DNA of 64,000 nt from Microcella alkaliphila. Lineage in GTDB: Bacteria > Actinomycetota > Actinomycetes > Actinomycetales > Microbacteriaceae. The notes under the pieces were generated by a model that was not told where the DNA came from, made no database searches, and saw nothing but the letters and a program-made list of their open reading frames with translations. The stretch is from assembly GCF_002355395.1 (NCBI RefSeq), contig NZ_AP017315.1:2294001-2358000 (forward strand), in the 5' to 3' direction. This document shows positions 37,176 through 46,325 of the stretch, in pieces. Every line of letters starts with the position of its first letter. Within the stretch, counting starts at the first letter, position 1. The translations under genes and the position numbers were made by a program.

Positions 37176-38426
37176 GTGACCGCCGCACCCGCCGACCCCG
37201 CACCTCGGGCCGGCCGAGCCTCCGGCGCGCATCCCGACCCCCTGCTGCCGCGGCCCGTCGCGGTGGTGTGGTTTCTCGCCCTGCTGTTCTTCGCTGCGGG
37301 GCTCGTCGTCGGCGGCGTGATCGGTGGCGACGCCGCGACGACGGGCACGAGCATCCTGTCGCTCGCCGCCGTGTTGCTCGGCGTCACGGGGCAGGGCCTG
37401 CTCTACGCCCGCCGGGGCTACGATGCCCTCGACCGCCTGCAGCGCGTCGCGACGACGTCGATCGCGCTCGCCTCGGCCCTCGCGACGGGCGGCATCGTCG
37501 CCCTGATCGTGTTCGGCCCCGACCGTCCGATCGGCCCGGTCACCGCGGTCGCCGCGGCCGCCGTCATGGCCGCGGCCGCGTCGGCCGCGGCCGCCACGAG
37601 CGTGCTGATCCGCCCGCACGTCGAAGCCATGCCCGCGCACATCTGGGCCGGCATCGGCGGCTCGGGCCTCGCGGTGCCGTTCATGGTCGCGGGCGTCGAC
37701 CCGGCCCTCATCGTCGCGGCGACCGTCGGCCTCGCGACGTACGACCGGGTGCGCGGCCGCCGCATCCACCGCGACCTGGAGCGCCGCCGCGCCCTGTCGT
37801 CGTCGATCGACGAGCGCGGCATCCCGGTGCGCGGGCTTCCCGGCTCCCCCGTCGTCGAGCGCACCCGCCCGCGCGTGCCGTGGAGCAGGCGCGAGCGTCG
37901 CCTCAGCCTCGCCCTCGGCGTCGCCGCCCTGCTCACCGTGGTTGGCGCGTGGGTGGGCGGGGTGCTCATCGCCGACGCCGCGCCCGGCCTCGTCTCGGCG
38001 GGTCAGGGCCTCGCGGTCGTCACCCTCGGAGCGATCCCCCTTCTCGCGCAACTCGCGCTCCTCCTGCGCGTCGCCACTCGCGCCCGGCGCGTCATTGCGA
38101 CGACGGGCGCGGTCATCGTCGCCGCATCCGCCGCCGTGCTCATCACCCCGTCCGAGTCGGTGGCGCTCGTCGCCTGGGCGGTGCAGAGCGTCGCGGTCGG
38201 GTTCGCCGTCGCCGCCGTCACCCGGATGCTCGTCCCCGGCACCGCTCTCGGCGCGGCCGCCATCATGGTCGCCTCCGCGACGGCGTGGTGGGTGGTCGTC
38301 GTCACCTCCGGCGGCATCGCGCTGGCGTTCGGCGCCGTGCTGACCACGCTGCTCGCGCTGCGCCGCCGCACCACCGACGGCAACCTGCCGCCCGCCGAAG
38401 GCGCAGCTCCCGCGCAGCCCGCCTAG
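37176..38426 (+). CDS. polytopic membrane protein of unknown function
   Basis: 416 residues with about ten to eleven hydrophobic segments and very high Ala/Val content. Two membrane blocks (about 27-195 and 245-390) are separated by a basic cytosolic stretch (YDRVRGRRIHRDLERRRALSSSIDERG). No family motif recognised. The next gene also encodes a small membrane protein, and both have leaderless starts. Codon use is normal for the chromosome. Confidence 0.75.
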   Translation: MTAAPADPAPRAGRASGAHPDPLLPRPVAVVWFLALLFFAAGLVVGGVIGGDAATTGTSILSLAAVLLGVTGQGLLYARRGYDALDRLQRVATTSIALASALATGGIVALIVFGPDRPIGPVTAVAAAAVMAAAASAAAATSVLIRPHVEAMPAHIWAGIGGSGLAVPFMVAGVDPALIVAATVGLATYDRVRGRRIHRDLERRRALSSSIDERGIPVRGLPGSPVVERTRPRVPWSRRERRLSLALGVAALLTVVGAWVGGVLIADAAPGLVSAGQGLAVVTLGAIPLLAQLALLLRVATRARRVIATTGAVIVAASAAVLITPSESVALVAWAVQSVAVGFAVAAVTRMLVPGTALGAAAIMVASATAWWVVVVTSGGIALAFGAVLTTLLALRRRTTDGNLPPAEGAAPAQPA

Positions 38427-38436
38427 GCTGGAAGCC
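38424..38436 (+). promoter_or_regulatory. leaderless promoter overlapping a stop codon
   Basis: TAGGCT at 38424-38429, seven bases before ATG 38437. Its first three bases are the TAG stop of the preceding membrane-protein gene. Confidence 0.6.
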
Positions 38437-39027
38437 ATGAGCATCGTCGACCGTCTCGCCTCCCCACCGACCACCCGCATGTCGGGAGTGGCATGGGCAT
38501 CGGCGGCCGCCGTCGGCTTCGTCATGGCGTCGTTTGGGCTCACCCTGTTCTCGACGCCCGGCGACTCGCAAGAGACGCTGCTACTCATCTCGAACCTGAC
38601 CGGGCTGCTCGGCGTCTTCGCCTTCCACGCCCTCCTGCGTGCCGTGCACGCGGCGGTCGGGCGTCGAGGTGTTCCCGCCTGGCTCTTGCCTCTCGCCTAC
38701 GCGTTGCTGCTCGCACGGGCAATCGTCTTGGTGCCCTACTTCGTGGAGGGCGCGGTCGTCGCGCTACCGGCCGCCCTCGTGCCCGCCATCCCGATCGTGT
38801 TCTTCGCGCTCGCCGGAGCCGCGGCCGCGTGCGCCGCCATCAGCTGGATGCCCGCCACGCCCGAATCGCGCACACCGCTGCGCATCGCCGTCGTCGGCCT
38901 CACGATCGGCATCGTGGTGATGCTCATGCTGCTGACCGGCACCGGGCTCGTGCTGATCGTCGTGTCGCTCGCGCTCGCCGTCATGAACGCTTTCCGGAAG
39001 CCCGCGGCGGCCGTCGACGAGGAGTAA
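38437..39027 (+). CDS. small polytopic membrane protein of unknown function
   Basis: 196 residues, six hydrophobic segments (about 13-35, 46-66, 77-100, 103-133, 148-167, 170-185), short polar ends (N: MSIVDRLASPPTTR; C: RKPAAAVDEE). No motif that I recognise; the overall plan recalls small actinobacterial membrane proteins of unknown role. Follows another membrane protein gene with its own promoter. Confidence 0.72.
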   Translation: MSIVDRLASPPTTRMSGVAWASAAAVGFVMASFGLTLFSTPGDSQETLLLISNLTGLLGVFAFHALLRAVHAAVGRRGVPAWLLPLAYALLLARAIVLVPYFVEGAVVALPAALVPAIPIVFFALAGAAAACAAISWMPATPESRTPLRIAVVGLTIGIVVMLMLLTGTGLVLIVVSLALAVMNAFRKPAAAVDEE

Positions 39028-39093
39028 CGCGAGCACTCGGCGCGGCACGCGCCTCAGCGTGCGCACCACGCGGCGCGATCGCGCATGACGCGG

Positions 39094-39366
39094 TCAGCCG
39101 ATCGCGGCCTCGATTTTGCGCGCCAACTCGTCCGTGTCGAAGTAGTTCTCGATGACGATCGTCTCGGCGCGGGTCGCGCCGATGGCCTCGACGAACTCCT
39201 GACTCGTGAGGATCACCTGCGCGTCGGCGGCGACTCGCTGCACGGACGACACGTCGGCGGCGACGACGGTGGCGCTCAAGCCGAGGCGCTGCAGCACCCG
39301 CTCGGCGTTGACCTTCAGAATGCCGGACGAGCCGATGCCCGCCCCACAGATGGCGACGATCTTCAC
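39094..39366 (-). CDS. PTS EIIB component, ascorbate/lactose-type fold
   Basis: 90 residues, the full length of a stand-alone EIIB. MKIVAICGAGIGSSGILKVNAERVL contains the phosphocysteine loop (Cys ~7, CGxGxGSS), typical of UlaB/SgcB-like EIIB. Accepts phosphate from EIIA and gives it to a sugar on EIIC. GTG 39366 overlaps the EIIA stop. No EIIC gene is in the window, so the sugar and even a transport role are open. Confidence 0.85.
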   Translation of the reverse strand: MKIVAICGAGIGSSGILKVNAERVLQRLGLSATVVAADVSSVQRVAADAQVILTSQEFVEAIGATRAETIVIENYFDTDELARKIEAAIG

Positions 39367-39845
39367 GAGGCGGGCCTCCGAGCATCCAGGATGTCGCGCA
39401 CCTGCTCGCGCGACGTGGCGTCCGCGATCGCCAGGATGGCGGACGAATCGTTGAAGACGTTCGCGAGGGCCGCGACCGACGTGAGGTGAGCATCCGGTGC
39501 GTGAACGGCGAGGCCGATCACGACCCGAACGGGGTCGTTGTGCGCGTGCCCGAAACTCACCGGGGTGGCAAGCGTCACGACCGAGAGGCCGTCGCGACGC
39601 ACCTCGGGGCCGGGGCGCGCGTGCGCGAGCGCGAGGCCCGGCGCGATGACGATGTACGGGCCGTGGTCGTCGACCATGCGCACCATCGCCTCGGTGTATT
39701 CCGTCGTCGCGCAGCCGCAGTCAACGAGGGCGTCGCCGGCGAGCCGCACGGCGTCGCGCCAGTCGTCGGCGCGCGCCTGCAGCACGATGGCGCGGTCGGC
39801 GAGCGGCGGCAGCGCGGCAACGGCCGGATCGAAGGAGTCGGTCAT
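39363..39845 (-). CDS. PTS EIIA component, mannitol/fructose-ascorbate type
   Basis: 160 residues from ATG 39845, which overlaps the adenosine deaminase stop (ATGA); the longer frame is a shadow of that gene. EIIA type 2 layout: DWRDAVRLAGDALVDCG, YTEAMVRMVDDHGPYIVIAPGLALAHARP with the phosphohistidine (~65), then SVVTLATPVSFGHAHNDPVRVVIGLAV. Stop overlaps the EIIB gene, so the order is add-EIIA-EIIB. As with EIIB, the missing EIIC is odd. Confidence 0.85.
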   Translation of the reverse strand: MTDSFDPAVAALPPLADRAIVLQARADDWRDAVRLAGDALVDCGCATTEYTEAMVRMVDDHGPYIVIAPGLALAHARPGPEVRRDGLSVVTLATPVSFGHAHNDPVRVVIGLAVHAPDAHLTSVAALANVFNDSSAILAIADATSREQVRDILDARRPAS

Positions 39846-40960
39846 CGGAGGTTGTCGAACCCTTCGATGATGGCGTCGGCGAGCGCCTCGCGGTCTTCTA
39901 CCGGCAGGAACGCTGCCTCGGCGGCGTTCAGTTGGAAGGCGAGCAGGTCGTCGAGGTCGTAGGCGAACTCGTCGGCGACGAGGGCGAGCTCGCGGCTGAG
40001 GGTCGTGCCGCTCATGAGGCGGTTGTCGGTGTTCACCGTGACGCGGAAGCCGAGCTGGTACAGCAGGTCGAGCGGGTGGTCGGCGAGGGTGTCGCCCCAC
40101 TGCGCGATGGCGCCCGTCTGGAGGTTCGAGCTGGGGCTCGTCTCGAGCGCGATGCCGCGGTCTTTCACCCACTCCGCCAGGCGTCCGAGCGTCGCGTACT
40201 GCTGGTCGCCCTCACGGGCGATTTCGATGTCTTCGGCGAGGCGCACCCCGTGGCCGAGGCGCAGAGCGTGGCCGTCGGTCAGCGCGCTGCGGATGCTGTC
40301 GAGCCCGTCGGCTTCGCCCGCGTGGATCGTCGCGGGGAAGAATTCCGCGGCGAGCAGGTCGAAGGCGTCGCGCATGCGGCTCGGCGGGAAGCCCGCCTCG
40401 GCGCCCGCGATGTCGAAGCCGACGACGCCCGCGTCGCGGTGGCGCAGCGCGAGCTGCGCGATCTCGAGGCCGCGGTCGGCGTGACGCATGGCGCTCACGA
40501 GCTGACCGACACGGATGCGGTGGCCGGCCTCCCGGGCCGCCTCAACTCCCTGATCCAGCCCTTCTTGCACGGCCTCGACCGTCTCGTCGAGGCTGAGCCC
40601 GCGGGTCAGGTGCTGCTCGGGCGCCCAGCGCACCTCGCCCCAGATGACGCCATCGGCCACGAGGTCGTCGACGAACTCGCGGGCGACGCGAGTGAGCCCC
40701 TCACGGGTCTGCATGACCGCGGTCGTGATGTCGAACGTCTTGAGGTACTCGACGAGCGAGCCCGAGTTCGACTTCTCGGCGAACCAGGCGCCCAGCTCGT
40801 CGGCGTCGGTCGTGGGCAGCTCGACGCCCGCGTCGGCCGCGAGCTCGACGATCGTGGCCGGGCGCAGGCCGCCGTCGAGGTGGTCGTGCAACGACACCTT
40901 CGGCAGCTGCTCGAGCGCGATGTCGGTGCCGGGCAGATGGTGGGGCGTCGCCGTCGTCAT
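39842..40960 (-). CDS. add: adenosine deaminase
   Basis: 372 residues. KVSLHDHLDGGLRP (two zinc His), FDIAGAEAGFPPS, TIHAGEADG (zinc His and catalytic Glu), RLGHGVRLAED, ETSPSSNLQTG and VTVNTDNRLMSGTTLSRE (zinc Asp) are intact. Deaminates adenosine and deoxyadenosine to inosine forms for the phosphorylase at 34451. ATG 40960 lies seven bases after TAGATT. First gene of an operon with the PTS EIIA and EIIB genes; divergent from the nucleoside hydrolase, 41 bases apart. Confidence 0.95.
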   Translation of the reverse strand: MTTATPHHLPGTDIALEQLPKVSLHDHLDGGLRPATIVELAADAGVELPTTDADELGAWFAEKSNSGSLVEYLKTFDITTAVMQTREGLTRVAREFVDDLVADGVIWGEVRWAPEQHLTRGLSLDETVEAVQEGLDQGVEAAREAGHRIRVGQLVSAMRHADRGLEIAQLALRHRDAGVVGFDIAGAEAGFPPSRMRDAFDLLAAEFFPATIHAGEADGLDSIRSALTDGHALRLGHGVRLAEDIEIAREGDQQYATLGRLAEWVKDRGIALETSPSSNLQTGAIAQWGDTLADHPLDLLYQLGFRVTVNTDNRLMSGTTLSRELALVADEFAYDLDDLLAFQLNAAEAAFLPVEDREALADAIIEGFDNLR

Positions 40961-41001
40961 ACCGTCAAATCTAGTGGTCGCCAGAGCCCTACGCTGAGGG
41001 G
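40961..41001. promoter_or_regulatory. back-to-back leaderless promoters (add and nucleoside hydrolase)
   Basis: Minus strand: TAGATT at 40968-40973, seven bases from ATG 40960. Plus strand: TACGCT at 40990-40995, six bases from ATG 41002. Confidence 0.65.
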
Positions 41002-41949
41002 ATGCCCGAGAAGATCATCCTCGACTGCGACCCCGGCCACGACGACGCCATCGCGATGCTGCTCGCGCACGGCAGCCCCGAGATCGAGCTGCTCGCCGTC
41101 ACCACGGTGATGGGCAACCAGACGATCGAGAAGGTGACCAGGAACGCGCTGTCCGTGGCGCGCGTGGCCGGCATCACGGGCATCCCGTTTGCGCGCGGGG
41201 CGGAGCGCCCGCTGGTGCGCGCGATCGAGACCGCGCCCGACATTCACGGCGATTCGGGGCTCGACGGGCCCGTGCTGCCGGAGCCCACCATCGCGCTCGA
41301 TGAGCGGAGCGCCGCCCAGCTCATCATCGACACCGTCATGGCCGAAGAGCCGGGCACGGTCACCCTCGTGCCGACCGGCGCCCTCACCAACATTGCGCTC
41401 GCGGCCCGGCTCGAGCCGCGCATCGTCGAGCGCGTGAAGAAGGTCGTCTTGATGGGCGGCGGCGTGCACGTCGGGAACTGGAACGCGGTCGCCGAATTCA
41501 ACATCGTCATCGACCCCGAGGCCGCGCACATCGTCATGAACGAGTCGTGGCCGCTCGTCATGGTCGGCCTCGACGTCACCCACCAGGCGCTCGCGACGCC
41601 CGAGGTTGCCGCCGCGATCGCCGCCGTCGGAACGCCCGCGGCCCGCTTCGTCGGCGAGCTGCTCGACTTCTTCGGCCACACGTACAAAGACGCGCAGGGC
41701 TTCGACCACCCGCCCGTGCACGACCCGGTCGCCGTCGCCGCGGTCATCGACCCGACGATCGTGCGCACGATCGCGGCGCCGCTCACCGTCGAGCTCACGG
41801 GAACGTCGACGCTCGGGATGACCGTGGCTGATCTCCGCGCACCCGCACCAAATGGATGCACGACCCACGTCGCCATGGATCTCGACGTCGACCGCTTCTG
41901 GGCGCTCGTGGTCGACGCGCTCGAGCGCATCGGCCACACCGACTTCTGA
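41002..41949 (+). CDS. inosine/uridine-preferring nucleoside hydrolase
   Basis: 315 residues. N-terminal calcium-binding KIILDCDPGHDDAIAMLLAHG (DxDxGxDD), VTTVMGNQTIEKVTRNAL, VPTGALTNIALAAR, VVLMGGGVHVGNWNAVAEFNIVIDPEAAHIV and HPPVHDPVAVAAVI with the active-site His/Asp near the end. Hydrolyses the N-glycosidic bond of ribonucleosides, a phosphate-independent alternative to the phosphorylase encoded nearby. Ends 15 bases from the convergent deoA stop. Confidence 0.93.
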   Translation: MPEKIILDCDPGHDDAIAMLLAHGSPEIELLAVTTVMGNQTIEKVTRNALSVARVAGITGIPFARGAERPLVRAIETAPDIHGDSGLDGPVLPEPTIALDERSAAQLIIDTVMAEEPGTVTLVPTGALTNIALAARLEPRIVERVKKVVLMGGGVHVGNWNAVAEFNIVIDPEAAHIVMNESWPLVMVGLDVTHQALATPEVAAAIAAVGTPAARFVGELLDFFGHTYKDAQGFDHPPVHDPVAVAAVIDPTIVRTIAAPLTVELTGTSTLGMTVADLRAPAPNGCTTHVAMDLDVDRFWALVVDALERIGHTDF

Positions 41950-41964
41950 GGTCGGCGGCGCAGG

Positions 41965-43263
41965 CTACGCCTCGACGACGCCCGCGACGAGCGGGCCGCC
42001 CGTGACGACCTCGTCACCCGCCGACCCGATGCGGTACCCGCCCTCGAGCGCCTCGAGCGCACGGTCGAAGCGTGCCGCCTCGTTCGTGTGCATGGTAAAC
42101 AGGGGCTGCCCCTTCGTCACGGTGTCGCCCGGCTTCGCGTGCAGGTCGATGCCCGCGGCGTGGTCGACCGGGTCCTGCTTGCGGGCGCGTCCGGCTCCGA
42201 GGCGCCAGGCGGCAATACCGAAGGGCAGCGCCTGCTGCTCGACGAGCACGCCGTCACGGTCGGCGGTCACCACGTGGGTCTCGCGGGCGACCGGCAGCGG
42301 TGCATCCGGGTCGCCGCCCTGCGCACTGATCATGGCGCGCCAGGCGTCCATCGCCTGCCCGTTGTGGAGCGCTCCTTCCACGTCGGCGTCGGTGACGCCG
42401 GCGAGCTCGAGCATGTGGCGCGCGAGCGTCACGGTCAGCTCGACAATGTCGGCGGGGCCGCCGCCGGCGAGCACCTCGACCGATTCGCGCACCTCGTTGG
42501 CGTTGCCGATGGCGAGGCCGAGCGGCACGTTCATGTTGGTGAGCACCGCGCGGGTGGCGACACCGGCGTCCTCACCGAGGCGCACCATGACCTTCGCGAG
42601 TTCGCGCGACTGCTCGATGTCTTTCAAGAACGCGCCCGAGCCGAACTTCACGTCGAGCACGAGCGCTGCCGTGCCCTCGGCGATCTTCTTCGACATGATC
42701 GACGACGCGATCAGCGGGATGCACTCCACGGTGCCCGTGGTGTCGCGCAGGGCGTACAGCTTTCCGTCTGCGGGGGCGAGCCCCGACCCGGCGGCGCAGA
42801 CCACGGCGCCCGCGCTCTCGAGCTGCGCCATCATGTCGTCGACCGAGACGTTCGCCCGCCAGCCGGGGATCGACTCGAGCTTGTCGAGCGTTCCGCCCGT
42901 GTGTCCGAGCCCGCGGCCCGACAGCTGCGGCACCGCGACGCCGAACGAGGCGACGAGTGGCGCGAGCGGGAGAGTGATCTTGTCGCCCACTCCGCCAGTG
43001 GAGTGCTTGTCGGTGGTCTTCTTCGTGAGGCCTGAGAAGTCGAGCCGCGTGCCGGAGGCAACCATGGCGAGCGTCATGTCGCGCACCTCGTCGCGCTCCA
43101 TGCCGTTCAGGAAGATGGCCATTGCCATGGCCGACATCTGCTCGTCGGCGATGTAGCCGCGGGTGTACGCGTCGACCATCCACTGGATCTGCTCGGTCGA
43201 CAGCGTGCCGCGGTCGCGCTTGGTGCGAATCAGGTCGACGACGTCGAACGGTTCGATGCTCAC
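41965..43263 (-). CDS. deoA: thymidine phosphorylase
   Basis: 432 residues from GTG 43263, overlapping the cdd stop (GTGA). FDVVDLIRTKRDRGTLSTEQI, DKHSTGGVGDKITLPLAPLVASFG (phosphate-binding glycine loop), LSGRGLGHTGGTLDKLESI and the C-terminal HTNEAARFDRALEAL domain define the pyrimidine nucleoside phosphorylase family; it cleaves thymidine or deoxyuridine to base and deoxyribose 1-phosphate. Last gene of the six-gene bmp-nup-cdd-deoA operon. Confidence 0.95.
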   Translation of the reverse strand: MSIEPFDVVDLIRTKRDRGTLSTEQIQWMVDAYTRGYIADEQMSAMAMAIFLNGMERDEVRDMTLAMVASGTRLDFSGLTKKTTDKHSTGGVGDKITLPLAPLVASFGVAVPQLSGRGLGHTGGTLDKLESIPGWRANVSVDDMMAQLESAGAVVCAAGSGLAPADGKLYALRDTTGTVECIPLIASSIMSKKIAEGTAALVLDVKFGSGAFLKDIEQSRELAKVMVRLGEDAGVATRAVLTNMNVPLGLAIGNANEVRESVEVLAGGGPADIVELTVTLARHMLELAGVTDADVEGALHNGQAMDAWRAMISAQGGDPDAPLPVARETHVVTADRDGVLVEQQALPFGIAAWRLGAGRARKQDPVDHAAGIDLHAKPGDTVTKGQPLFTMHTNEAARFDRALEALEGGYRIGSAGDEVVTGGPLVAGVVEA

Positions 43264-43667
43264 GAGTGGTACTCCTCCAGGGTGCGCGGCCCGAACGCGT
43301 CGGGAATCACCTCGTCGATGGTCTTGATGCCGCTGACGGTCTCGAGCAGCATTCCCTCGGCCGAGTGTTCGTACAACAGCTGGCGGCAGCGGCCGCACGG
43401 CATCAGAGCCCCACCGTTGCCATCGACACACGTGAAGGCGATCAGCTTGCCGCCACCGGTCATGTGCAGCGTCGACACGAGCGTGCACTCGGCGCACAGC
43501 GTCAAGCCGTACGACGCGTTCTCGACGTTGCAGCCCGAGATGACGCGACCGTCGTCGACGATCGCGGCCACCCCCACGGGAAACTTCGAATACGGAACGT
43601 ACGCCTTGCGCATGGCGTCCATGGCGACGGAACGCAGGGCATCCCAGTCGATGTCGGTGCTCGTCAT
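43260..43667 (-). CDS. cdd: cytidine deaminase
   Basis: 135 residues, the homotetrameric short form. SKFPVGVAAIVDDGRVISGCNVENASYGLTLCAE contains the zinc Cys and catalytic Glu (CAE), and MPCGRCRQLLYE the other two zinc cysteines. Converts cytidine and deoxycytidine to uridine forms. Lies between the nucleoside importer permease (25 bases) and deoA (overlap), so imported cytidine can be deaminated and then cleaved. Confidence 0.96.
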   Translation of the reverse strand: MTSTDIDWDALRSVAMDAMRKAYVPYSKFPVGVAAIVDDGRVISGCNVENASYGLTLCAECTLVSTLHMTGGGKLIAFTCVDGNGGALMPCGRCRQLLYEHSAEGMLLETVSGIKTIDEVIPDAFGPRTLEEYHS

Positions 43668-43692
43668 CGCATGCTCCGGATGCTCGTGACGG

Positions 43693-44979
43693 TCACGATG
43701 TTATGTACGGTTTGCCGGTCGCGGCGGGCGGCCGGGAGTAGCCGACGAGGCCGGCCACGGCGAAGATCGTGACGATGTAGGGCAGCATCAGCATGAACTC
43801 GCTCGGCACGGGGGAACCGACGATCGACAGGGTCGATTGCAGGTTCGTGGCGAAGCCGAAGAGCAGCGCCGCGAGCGTTGCGCGGATCGGGTCCCAGCGG
43901 CCGAAGATGACGGCGGCAAGGGCGATGAAGCCGGCACCGTTCGTCATTTCCTTCTGGAAGGAGCCGACGGCGGCCAGCGAGAAGAAGGCGCCTCCGCCGC
44001 CGACGATCGCGCCAGCGAGCAGCACGTTCCAGAAGCGGGTCGCGCGCACCTTGATGCCGACCGTGTCGGCCGCCGTCGGGTGCTCGCCGACGGCACGCAG
44101 GCGCAGGCCCCAGCGGGTCTTGAACAGCGCGAACCACACGGCGACGACCGCGATGTACATGAGGTACACGATGATCGACTGGCGGAACAGGATCGGCCCG
44201 AGAATCGGAATCTCGCTGAGCAGCGGGATGGCGATGCGCTCGAAGCGGGCCGGCGCGTTGAAGGCCGCCGAGTTGCCCGACATGAGGGTCGAGAACAGGA
44301 AGCTCGTGAGGCCGATGACGAGCACGTTCAAGACGACACCGACGATGATCTGGTCGACGAAGTACTTGATCGAGAACGAGGCGAGGATCGTCGACACCAG
44401 CGCGCCGGCGAGCATGGCCCCGGCCAGCCCCGCGAACGGGTTGCCGGTGATGCTCGCGACGAGCGCCGCGACGAACGCGCCCGAGAGCAGCTGGCCCTCA
44501 ATCGCGATGTTGACGACACCCACGCGCTCGCTGATGACGCCGCCGAGCGATCCGAAGATCAGCGGCGTCGACACGGTGAGCGCTCCGGCGAGCAGACCGA
44601 TCATCGGCAGCGTCGCGCCGGCCGCCGCCCAGGTGAGGAACGCGGTGAGGAAGATGACCGCGAACAGTGTGGTCACCCACAGTGGGATCGTCTTCGCCTC
44701 GCGCGCCCGCAGGAAGGCGTAGACCGTGATGGTGGCCATGGCAGCGGTCGCCACGATGCCCGTCGCGAGCGCCGGTAGCGGGATCTCGGGCAGCTGAATG
44801 AGGTCGCTGTTCGTGCTGAGGCGGAAATTCGTGACGCCGTCACGACCGAGGCCGATGAACAGCACCGCGGCGATGACGACGAACGCCGAGAATCCGATGG
44901 GGGCCTTCCAGCTGCGCACCGCGATTGTCGCGGGCGCGGAGCCGCCGGCGGGGACGGGGGTGGTTTCCACGTCGATCAC
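43693..44979 (-). CDS. nupQ: nucleoside ABC transporter permease (NupQ/YufQ-like)
   Basis: 428 residues, with about 110 extra N-terminal residues including four membrane segments before the conserved permease core. Core motifs: FGSLGGVISERVGVVNIAIEGQLLSGAF, VGVVLNVLVIGLTSFL, GLRLRAVGEHPTAADTVGI and the A-x-I-FGRWDPIRAT stretch. Forms the importer channel with nupP. GTG start overlaps the nupP stop. Family members carry guanosine, uridine and other nucleosides. Confidence 0.92.
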   Translation of the reverse strand: MIDVETTPVPAGGSAPATIAVRSWKAPIGFSAFVVIAAVLFIGLGRDGVTNFRLSTNSDLIQLPEIPLPALATGIVATAAMATITVYAFLRAREAKTIPLWVTTLFAVIFLTAFLTWAAAGATLPMIGLLAGALTVSTPLIFGSLGGVISERVGVVNIAIEGQLLSGAFVAALVASITGNPFAGLAGAMLAGALVSTILASFSIKYFVDQIIVGVVLNVLVIGLTSFLFSTLMSGNSAAFNAPARFERIAIPLLSEIPILGPILFRQSIIVYLMYIAVVAVWFALFKTRWGLRLRAVGEHPTAADTVGIKVRATRFWNVLLAGAIVGGGGAFFSLAAVGSFQKEMTNGAGFIALAAVIFGRWDPIRATLAALLFGFATNLQSTLSIVGSPVPSEFMLMLPYIVTIFAVAGLVGYSRPPAATGKPYITS

Positions 44980-46325
44980 TTCGCTACCTCCGCCTTACGG
45001 TCGAGCTTCGACTTTCGCCAGTGGAAGTTCGGGTCGGGTGTCGGCAGTCGGAAGATCGAGCGCACGAGCGGTGGTGCCGCGATGAAGAGCACGATGAACG
45101 ACTGCACGACGAGCACGATGTCGACGGGGATTCCCTCGGCGGCCTGCATCGTCACGGCGCCCGCCTTCAGGGCTCCGAACAGGATGCCCGCAAAGAAGAC
45201 ACCGACGGGCTTCGAGCGGCCGAGCAGGGCGACGGTGATGGCGTCGAAGCCGATTCCGGCGTCGAGGCCGGCCGCGATACCGCCGGTGAAGTTGCCGAGC
45301 GCCTGCTGCACGCCGGCGAGGCCCACGAGGGCGCCGGCGATGACCATCACCTTGACGTACGTGGCCTTCACGTTGATGCCGGCAACCCGCGCGGCGTGCG
45401 GGTTCTCACCGACGGCCCGGAACTGGAAGCCCATCGCCGAGCGGTTGAGCAGGTACCAGACGTAGATCGTCGCGACGATAACGAGGATGAACCCGAGGTT
45501 CAGGTCATACGCGTCGCCCGCGATCTTCGGGAATTGCGCGGTCTCGAGCATCGGGGCCGAGCGCGGGTTCGACTGACCCGGCGCCTGCAGGGCACCGGGG
45601 GTGCGCAGCAGGAACGAGATCAGGTAGAACGCGATGTAGTTCAGCATGATCGTCACGATGACCTCGTGGGCACCGGTGCGCGCCTTCAGGAGGCCGACGA
45701 TGCCGCCCCAGATCGCGCCGCCGATGAGGCCGACGACGAGGGCGACGATCAGGTGGATGACCGGGGGAAGCGGAACGTAGGCTCCCACGTATCCGGCAGC
45801 GGCGGCGGCGATGAGGATCTGTCCGCGACCACCGATGTTGAACAGGCCCACGCGGAACGCGAGCGCCACACCGAGGCCGGCCGCGATCAGCGGGGTCGCG
45901 TTCGCGAGCGTCGCCGTGAGCGGGCGGATCGCCGCCGCAAAGTCGTCGGCGCGCAGGTAGTTGAACACCGAGCCGCGGAAGAGAGCCGCGTATGCGCCAC
46001 CCACGGCGTCGGCGATGGCGCCGATCATGTCGCCGGGTCGCGCGAAGAAGTAGGTCGCCGTCTGCTGCACCACGGGGTCGGTCAGCGCGATGAGGATGCC
46101 GCCGAAGACGAACGCCAGCACGACAGCGAGCAGCGAGATCATCGCCGAGCCGCCGACGATCTCTTTCACGATCTGGTTCTGGCGTGGCGCCTCCTGCGTC
46201 TCCGCGGGAACGGCCGCCGGGGCGTCCGTCACCGTCGCGGGTGCTGCCGCCTCGGGGCCGGTTCCGGCTGCCGACAGCTGGTCGGGCTTGTCGGGCGTCG
46301 CCTTGTTGTCGTTCGTGTCGCTCAC
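44976..46325 (-). CDS. nupP: nucleoside ABC transporter permease (NupP/YufP-like)
   Basis: 449 residues. A hydrophilic N-terminus of about 55 residues rich in Asp, Pro and Ala, then eight to nine membrane segments. LFNIGGRGQILIAAAAAGY, GAHEVIVTIMLNYIAFYL, FQFRAVGENPHAARVAGIN and GLDAGIGFDAITVALLGRSKPVGV mark the BMP-associated permease family. GTG start overlaps the ATPase stop (GTGA) and its own stop overlaps nupQ, so the three are coupled. Confidence 0.92.
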   Translation of the reverse strand: MSDTNDNKATPDKPDQLSAAGTGPEAAAPATVTDAPAAVPAETQEAPRQNQIVKEIVGGSAMISLLAVVLAFVFGGILIALTDPVVQQTATYFFARPGDMIGAIADAVGGAYAALFRGSVFNYLRADDFAAAIRPLTATLANATPLIAAGLGVALAFRVGLFNIGGRGQILIAAAAAGYVGAYVPLPPVIHLIVALVVGLIGGAIWGGIVGLLKARTGAHEVIVTIMLNYIAFYLISFLLRTPGALQAPGQSNPRSAPMLETAQFPKIAGDAYDLNLGFILVIVATIYVWYLLNRSAMGFQFRAVGENPHAARVAGINVKATYVKVMVIAGALVGLAGVQQALGNFTGGIAAGLDAGIGFDAITVALLGRSKPVGVFFAGILFGALKAGAVTMQAAEGIPVDIVLVVQSFIVLFIAAPPLVRSIFRLPTPDPNFHWRKSKLDRKAEVAK

